Of a stretch of DNA of 64,000 nt, positions 56,864 through 64,000 are shown in pieces (within the stretch, counting starts at the first letter, position 1; each line of letters begins with the position of its first letter). The notes under the pieces are model-generated. The model was given only the letters and a program-made list of their open reading frames with translations. It was not told where the DNA came from and ran no database searches. Source of the stretch: Cryptomeria japonica (taxonomy: Eukaryota; Streptophyta; Pinopsida; Cupressales; Cupressaceae); the NCBI RefSeq assembly GCF_030272615.1, contig NC_081412.1, positions 671,610,852 through 671,674,851 of the forward strand, in the 5' to 3' direction. Both the position numbers and the translations under genes were made by a program.

Positions 56864-58362
56864 TGTAGACGTATAAAAATGGTGAATGCTTGGGGAGTCA
56901 TATTTTAACATTTGTGCATTGCCTTATTTTAGGGTTTTTGCGTCGCATTAACATTTCTTCTATGTCGTGCACTTGGTCTTTATCATTTGCGAGCATCGAG
57001 TCCTTCTGCATTCTTCATTTATCTCGCTTTCAAATTTGGTCTTGTCGATAATAATCTTCAATCATGATTTTGGTCGATTTTATCCTATCACATCAATGTG
57101 CGTGCTCATTTGGCATATTTTGACATCATCAATTCGATTTCACTTTGGACATTGTCAATCCTAATCAATGATAGAATTAGGGTTTTGTCCTCTTGTCAAC
57201 TTTTTCATTTTGCGATCGATTTGTCATCGATCATTGTCCTTTTCAATCTTGTCATTTTGCGATCGATTCGAGATCGATCCTTGTCCTCTTGTTAATCTCG
57301 TCAATTTTGCGATCGATTTGTCATCGATCCTTGTCCTCTTCAATCATGTCAATTGGTGCATATCAATTTGGTCTCTTTATCAATATTGGTCAATTTGTCA
57401 ACCAATCTCAATTGTTTATCAATCAAATCATTTATCAGCATTGGTCCTTTGTCAGTCAGAGTCATGATCAAATCGAATCGACATTAATTATCTTTTGTCA
57501 AGTCCTAATTGTCGTCCTTGCATTTCTAATTCATCTTCTAACGTTTTATGATTTATTCATTTAATCTTGTTTGGCATTTTCCCTCTAGGTTAAAATTTAT
57601 TTATGTATCCTAAGTCTTCTTGTCACAATTAAATATTTATTTAATTGGCTAACTAATTCCTCCCTCTCTTTGTGAATTAATTAATGAATGAAAAATTGTT
57701 AATTAATTTACCAAATTTTCCAATTTACTAATCTCTCCTAATTCCTAATTTTCTAATTTTCCTCAATTTTCTAATTTCCTAATTTCTAATTCATGTAATT
57801 TTCTAATTTCTCCTATTTCTCCTAATTTCATGGGGATGAAATGTCAATTTGTCAATCAATCAATTTTGCATAGAAACCTTGTCAATTTGTCATAATTTGT
57901 CAATCGATCAATCATGCATAGAAAGTGTCAATTTGTCATAATTTGTCATATTTTGCCATTCTTGATTTGAAATTTCCATTCGAATTACTTTCATGCTAAT
58001 CTAATCTTTTCTCCAATTTGTGTATAAATTGGATGAATTTCTTCGATCAAAGTCCCTAGTCGAATCAATCACGCTTCTAGTACCCTTATGCTGTCATGCT
58101 ATCTTGTCAATCTTGCTTTCATCTCATGCGTATGCAGTTGTAGGTGAGATCCACAAATAAAAGCAATTTGAAGGAGAAAGAAGGACAATGGAGACACATG
58201 AAGGAGACATCTGCATTTGGTTTGCTTAGATTTCATTTTGAATGTCTTGTTTTCATGTTTTCATTGAATGTTTTTAGGATTGTTATCACTGCATTTTAGT
58301 TTCCGTGATTGAGCTAGGCTAATGTTAACATTGCTTTGATGATTCCACATTTACTATCTACA
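56864..58362 (+). repeat. E4 LTR, second (shared) copy
   Basis: 1,499 bp, starting 'tgtagacgta' and ending 'ctaca'. It aligns end to end with 48125-49627. It is followed by a primer site and internal region, so it serves as the 3' LTR of the first unit and the 5' LTR of the second. Confidence 0.92.
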
Positions 58363-60466
58363 TTAATTGGTGAACTCGATGTGAACTAACCCCCTAACCA
58401 TGCTTTTGAGTGCTTTTGAGTTGATTTGCAAGTGAAAAACCCAAGAAACAGGGTAATTCAGGGCTTTCTGGGCACTTTTGCACTTGTGTCACTGTATTTT
58501 GCTCCTGTGTCAAGGGATATACGCCTATGTCAAGTACTTCTGTGCCTATGTCAAAGGGATCTACACCTGTGTTACTTCATTCTGCGCTTGTGTTACTGCA
58601 TTCTACGCCTATGTAGGACATTCTGCGCCTGTGTAAGGCCAAAAACAGAGGTAAAAAGCAGTGTTTTTACATGCAAATTGCTTTGTTTTGCATTCTGTTT
58701 CTGCATTTTGGTTTTTCTTTGGTACTAATTCTTTGTGCAGTACCTTGGCATTATGCATGACAAACACAAAAATGAAACTACTAACAAAGTTTATGCAGGT
58801 TCGCTAGTCAAAGACCAAACAAATCAAACCTTTAACTTGATGATTTTGCAGGTTGCCTTGTATTTCAACCAAACTTTTGTGTTTGTGGTTCATAATTAGG
58901 CACCTAGTATGATTTCTAAATAGGATGGAATGAACGTGTGTTTGCTTTGATTGCTGAGTTTGACATTGGAGTAGGAGAGTATGCTCTCATCCTTCTTAGG
59001 GTGATCAGAAATCTAGATCTTCGATACCATTCTCTTGGCTCAGATTGTTTGTTACCTTTACAGGGCCTGCCTTCAAGACCATTTGCTTTCTATTGCAAGC
59101 AAGTGACAATCGCAAGAATGGAATGAGCCAAAGAGAGTACAGCTAGAATACCTTGGCATTCTAACTCACTATAAATAAATACTTGATGGGCAAAAGCTTT
59201 GAAGGAAGGGTTACGTGGGAATTGTAGTTACTTGGGAAGTGATGACCCTTGGACTCTTTCTCATATCAACATCTAAGTAGGACCTCACAGTCTAAATCGT
59301 GCTTGCGTGACTATATTTGTTTGGTATCTTCGTGGGCCTATGTCTCAATCACGCTTGCGTGACACCAAGGAGTAACGCTTAATAGAAATCATTACTAAAC
59401 ACCTTGTATTTAGAGGCCAAAAATCCTTCTAGTTGCTTGAGAAGGACAAGTTCAGATACTTGGAAGAGATACTAAGTTTGCCATGGGGAGATTTCCATGG
59501 GGACTGATGCTTGGCTGCCCTGAGAAGTGAGTGTCATGGAGGTGAGCCTGTGGGGTCAAGCATCTATGTATTCTTCTTCAATCTCATAACGAGTCTACCT
59601 CTCAAGTACCTACTGTCCTTGCCTACCATAAGAAATGTGTGAATGAGCATGATTGTCTTGAGTCTAAGTTGAAATATCTTGTCTTCTTTGTTTGTCAAAA
59701 GTTGAGTTGTGTCTCATTTCAAAAACAAGACAAATTGATTCAAAACAAGGTTAAACACAAGAGTATTTCATTCAACAAAGTTCAAAACACCTTCAAACAT
59801 GGTTGTCAAACATTTTTCAAAATCTTGTCTCAAAATTCATGTCACTTAGATTTAGGTTCATCCTAGGTTTGCATTTTGCAAGTTCATTGTCAAGTACCAA
59901 GGTTACATTTCACCTAGGTCATACTCCTTTGCCTATCAATAAGCGTTATCCATTTGCATGTGTCCTCTTGCATAAGAGTAATACAATTTCCATACATTTG
60001 CATTTGCATACCCTAGGTCTCTTCATTAAGCTTAGGTCATTATCATATCATATTAGGGTCATTTGCATAGTAATTGTCCCTTTGCATATAGTGTCAAAAC
60101 TAGGTTTTTGTCATACTTGAGTAATGCAAATCTTTGATAAACCCTAAGTTATTGTTAGGAAGTCTTGACCTTATCAAACTTTTGTCTTTTTGTCATCAAT
60201 GTCATTTGGTCAAACCTAGCTTAGTATCCAAGCATATAGGGGAGACATTGTCATTTTGTCCTTTGAGGTCTAGACATCATTTCAATTTCCTAAGGGTCTA
60301 ATTTTTAGAATTGCATTCGTGAGTTTGTCAAAATCTTGAAAAACAACCAAAAACATACGTTGCATTCTTGCCATAGATCGCATTTTCATTTATTTAGGTT
60401 GCATTTAGTTGCATATCATACATCATCCTTTTAAAATCAAAAATCCCAAAAACATTGCATAGTGAC
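58363..60466 (+). other. E4 primer site and leader, second copy
   Basis: Same organisation as 49628-51730: primer site at 58368, 21-bp repeats about 58,473-58,641, paired 'cgcttgcgtgac' strings near 59,300-59,365. No gene claimed. Confidence 0.7.
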
Positions 60467-63309
60467 ATGTCTATTGAAACAAGGTTCCAAGCACCAATGA
60501 TGCAACAAAGTTTGACATATCAACCGACAATGCAATCACAATTCTGTCCAACCCAACAACAAGGCAATATCGATCAAACTTTTTATGATGAAACAAGTCT
60601 CCAAATACAAAAACTAGAGGAGAAACTAGCTCAACAAAATGAGATTTTGGAATAAAGAGTGAAAAACATTGAGAAGAATAGATCACAAATGTCCAAAATG
60701 TTTCAAAAATTTCTAGGTTGAAATCCAAAGATTGAGCCAATTGATGTAAGATCTCTTCTTGAACAATCAGACATACCAGCTCTCCTCTCCCAAATAGAGA
60801 TGATGAAACAATTTCAAGAAAAGAGACAACAACATTATGTGCCTCCACATCAAGAACAAGAAGGTGTTTACTATCAATCAAATTTTCAACCATCACAACC
60901 AATTGCTCAACAGCTCCAACATTTCCAACAGACACAACCAATGGTCCAACATATAGAACCAACACAACCAATGGTCCAATTTCAACAATATGTCCAACCA
61001 ACTATACAATGTCAACAAATGGTTCAACCAATGGTGGAATATCAATTTCAACAACCACAACCAAACATTCAAAAACAAAGGTTGTAGCACACACCAACCC
61101 AAGTTTCAAACATCTCAGAACAATTGAACCAAGTCCAATATCAAAGCATGACATCAGATCAGAACCAGCTCCTTGCAAACAAGTTCAAATTCTAGATACA
61201 ACTATGTCAAAACATTGAAAGAAAGGTGGCTTTATTGCAATGATCTTAAGGAAATTACCAAGTGAGTTCTTTGAGGAAGATAAAGATAATACAATTATGT
61301 CTAGCAATGCCTCATCCCCCCACAAACAAATTGACTCTCCAGTGGCATCAATCCCTATACCTTTAGAAGTTTCACAAGAACCTTCTATATTGTCCTCATC
61401 AAACAATACACCAAAGGATGCAATTATCCAAGGGCTATCCATAATTGATTGCCAAGATAATCCAATTCATGATGCACATTCTTGTCATGTTTTAGAAATA
61501 CAATACCCAATGCCACCATGCACTTTATTGCCATTACCTATTTTAGAGGACCCCATTCGAAGTCCCTCTTCCTCATGTTCAAGCACTGATTCATTTCCAG
61601 AATCCATCACAAATGTTCAAAGTGGATTTCCTTCATGCCAAAACATTGATCCCTTGTCAGAATCCCCCATGCATATCCAAAGTCCAACCCCATGTCAAGA
61701 GGATAATTTAGAGCATGAAAGAACATGTCTTGAAACAGATCAAGATCAATATCCTGAAACCTTATCATCCCATCCAATTATTGACCAGGATCCCATTTCC
61801 CTAGACACTCACGATGATTCCCCTATTCTTGTCCATCCTATCCAATGTCCTATTGACACTCCATTCCCCAAGAAAGATCAAGATATCCCAGTCCATCCAA
61901 TCCCAAACGATCCCCTTCCATTTCATGAAAAAAATGTCTTTTCAAATCCCATTGGCATTCCACTTCCTAAGAAAGATCAGGATATCCCTTCCATCCTTTT
62001 TGATGATCCCATTGAAAGTCAAGAGCAAAGCACCTTTAAAGAGGATTCCAATCATCTTCTTCCTGGTCAAGATCAAATTATCCCTTCAGATGCTCCACAA
62101 GATCCACTTGTTCCTCCATCTCCATGTCCTAATCTAGCATATCAACTCCAAGAGCGTATTTCTTTGGATGATTCCATTATTTCTCCCATTCCATCTCTTG
62201 AAGAGCCCTTCATTGAACCATGTCCACAACACAATCCTAGTCCCTCTCATGATCCTAAACCCCCTCATGATTCTAATGTGTCAGTGCAAGATGTTCATGA
62301 ACCCTCGACATGCATAATGGGTTCTTCCACTTTGGTGCAATCCGATCCACTTCAAGATCTCATTATTTCTCTCATATCATATCCACCTCATAATGGACTC
62401 GGGTCTTCTTCCCAAAGAATAGAGTATCCTTCAAGTCAAGATATTCATAAAGGCAAAGGAGTAGATCTCCATAAGCAAGAATCCCTTCATGTCAAAGAAG
62501 ATCTTCAGGGTCATGTCTACACAACTCACTCTCAAGACGTTGGTATCCCTCCATCAAAATCGAAACATACACCTTCCCCATCATACTTTCCATCCATCTT
62601 AGGTCCTTATATCCCTTCCTCCTTTATGCAAGGTTAGCAAAGGCACACATCCTTGAGTAAATTTCATCAATCCAAAAGAAGTCCATTTCATTCATATCCA
62701 TCCATGCATTCCTTTCCCCCTCCAAGCAATTTGGATGCCAAGTATAAACGTCATAAGTCTAGAAATCCACATGTATTCAAGGATCAACAAGTCCAATATA
62801 ATCAACATGTCGAAACAAAGAACAATATGATCTATAAATAAAAATAAATATCCAAAAGGCCACAAAGGCCCATTGCTCAAAAACAAAAGTCAAAATATAT
62901 ATGGGTTCCTAAATCCCTTGTGTTGGCAATGCACTCCAAGGAACCACAAAAGCATGAAAAATCCAAAACAATGTGGGTTCCTAAGCAGCTTCTTGAAGCA
63001 CAAAAAGAAAAATCCAACTTGGCATCCAAAACTGATATTCCTCCATCCAAACCTCTCAAATTTGTTCCTCCATCACCTCCTTCTTCCATTTTGGGTCCTT
63101 ATGTCCACAAATCCCTAGCTATTCCTTCATCAAAATCTCACAATCTGAGATCAATTTTTCCTCCATCAGTTCATCACCCCTCAAGGTGTGTGCCAATGTC
63201 AATCTTGCCAACATTTCTATCCACTGAAGCCCAATTCTTCCAATACCCTATCCATTATCCAATGCATATTTTTTATCCTTTGATCCCTTTGATCCCATCC
63301 TTTGCATAA
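60467..63309 (+). pseudogene. E4 long Gln/Pro/Ser-rich ORF, second copy (broken)
   Basis: From ATG 60467 the frame has stops at 60,653, about 60,718 and 61,085, then a 1-bp deletion near 61,175 shifts it. From 61,240 it runs open for 465 codons to TAG 62,635, continues, and meets a TAA pair near 62,833-62,841 that is partly shared with the first copy, then the 'W-V-P-K' segment to 63,309. Relative to the first copy it has in-frame insertions of 30 bp (about 60,950) and 18 bp (about 62,255). The open 465-codon part is very rich in Ser, Pro, Asp, Gln and His. Function unknown. Confidence 0.7.
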
Positions 63310-64000
63310 ATCCTAGCGTTAGTTTCATCTCTTTTTCCATGTCCTTATCCTACCAATGTCTTTGAGCATACTTTTAAAGGTCATGGTCCATTTTTTTAAG
63401 GTTACTATCCAAACAAAAAGATGCTTGAGTCCTTCTTCCATCCCCTATCATGTGTCCATCTTCTATTGAGAAACTCAAAATACAAAAAAATAAAGTGAAA
63501 AAAAAAGAAAAAGACAAAAGAGAAAAAAAGTAAAGCAAAAATAATTCATCCAGTGGTAAAATCCTGGCAAACAGGCACCTTGGGCAAGTACCATGATGAA
63601 AATCTAGCAAAGAAGCATCATGCGTAATCCATGAACTTCTTGCACACCTCACTTGGGGGCAGGTTTCATCCTATCATATCCTTTTGTCCTTCATTGTTCC
63701 ATTATCCTATCGAACCCCTGTCATTACCCTTCATATCCTATTGTCCCTCATGTCCAATTTCCTCTTTCCACCTTTGATCTTGACAAGGCTGATGATCTTC
63801 CTGAGCATCATGCATCTTGTTTGCAGCTTTCAGTCTATCATAGCTTTTGGTCATTTATCCATTTGCTTATTATAACTTTTCATCCATATTCCTTGTCTTA
63901 TTGCAACTTTTTGCCCCTATCTCGTATCCTACCCTGACCTTCAGTCCATGTCCCTTATCCCTTCTTGGTCTTGCTTATCCTATCCATATCTTATCGCTAT
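63310..64000 (+). other. E4 3' non-coding region, second copy (cut by window end)
   Basis: Matches 54,527-55,210, including the A-rich stretch (63,480-63,540) and the pyrimidine-rich text. No gene seen. Confidence 0.7.

Larger units (their letters stand above)
48125..64000 (+). mobile_element. Tandem LTR-retrotransposon array E4 (LTR-internal-LTR-internal...), probably non-autonomous
   Basis: LTRs at 48125-49627 and 56864-58362 are each followed by the same internal sequence, giving a head-to-tail array with a period of about 8,739 bp; the window ends inside the second internal region. The polypurine tract 'aagaggggcaaaa' (56851-56863) precedes the second LTR, and LTRs start 'tgtaga', both of the Ty3/Gypsy style. 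The primer site after each LTR ('tggtgaac...acgtgaac') resembles the complement of the plant tRNA-Trp 3' end. The 7.2-kb internal region holds one long Gln/Pro/Ser-rich ORF but no recognisable protease, RT, RNase H or integrase. The copies differ by scattered substitutions of a few percent by eye. Confidence 0.85.

Noticed and set aside
1-64000. tRNA, rRNA or microRNA genes
   Set aside because: No cloverleaf A/B-box pair, rRNA core or short miRNA-type hairpin was recognised by eye. A tRNAscan or Rfam search would be decisive.

Overview
This is nuclear plant DNA. It is AT-rich, contains one intron-bearing TIR-NBS-LRR (TNL) disease-resistance-type gene, and is otherwise packed with decayed, deeply nested retrotransposons. 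The repeat density, the size of the elements and the TNL suggest a large-genome gymnosperm such as a conifer. That is an inference; no marker here fixes the species.

Layout. Bases 1-4.8 kb hold no recognisable gene but contain a 0.8-1.3 kb tandem duplication, one copy of which carries a long inverted-repeat (foldback) element. A broken Ty3/Gypsy gag-protease lies at 4.84-7.27 kb and is split by a probable solo LTR. A polypyrimidine tract of about 2.2 kb with two long pure (CT)n runs follows (7.86-10.02 kb). The TNL gene (11.7-15.66 kb, five exons) is the only plausible functional host gene. It encodes about 1,194 residues and ends in three predicted transmembrane helices, which is unusual for a TNL.

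From about 16.5 to 45.2 kb, one decayed plant LINE (DUF4283-type ORF1, endonuclease, reverse transcriptase, zf-RVT, RNase H) has been split twice. The first insertion is a minus-strand Copia element, E2 (17,026-32,585), itself interrupted by another minus-strand Copia element, E1 (19,390-26,720). The second is a plus-strand Tnt1/Tto1-like Copia element, E3 (33,507-39,196), itself interrupted by a solo LTR (34,994-35,887) with a perfect 5-bp target-site duplication. The inferred order is LINE first, then E2 and E3, then E1 and the solo LTR. All coding regions carry stops and frameshifts. An unrecognised decayed ORF region (43.43-44.76 kb) lies between the LINE RNase H and the apparent LINE 3' end.

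From 48,125 to the window end lies a head-to-tail LTR-internal-LTR-internal array (E4) with a period of about 8.74 kb. E4 has a primer site resembling a tRNA-Trp complement, a Ty3-like polypurine tract, 21-bp leader repeats and one long Gln/Pro/Ser-rich ORF. No protease, reverse transcriptase, RNase H or integrase was recognised in its 7.2-kb interior, so it looks like a large non-autonomous family with its own conserved protein. It is the best candidate here for something poorly described.

No tRNA, rRNA or CRISPR array was found.
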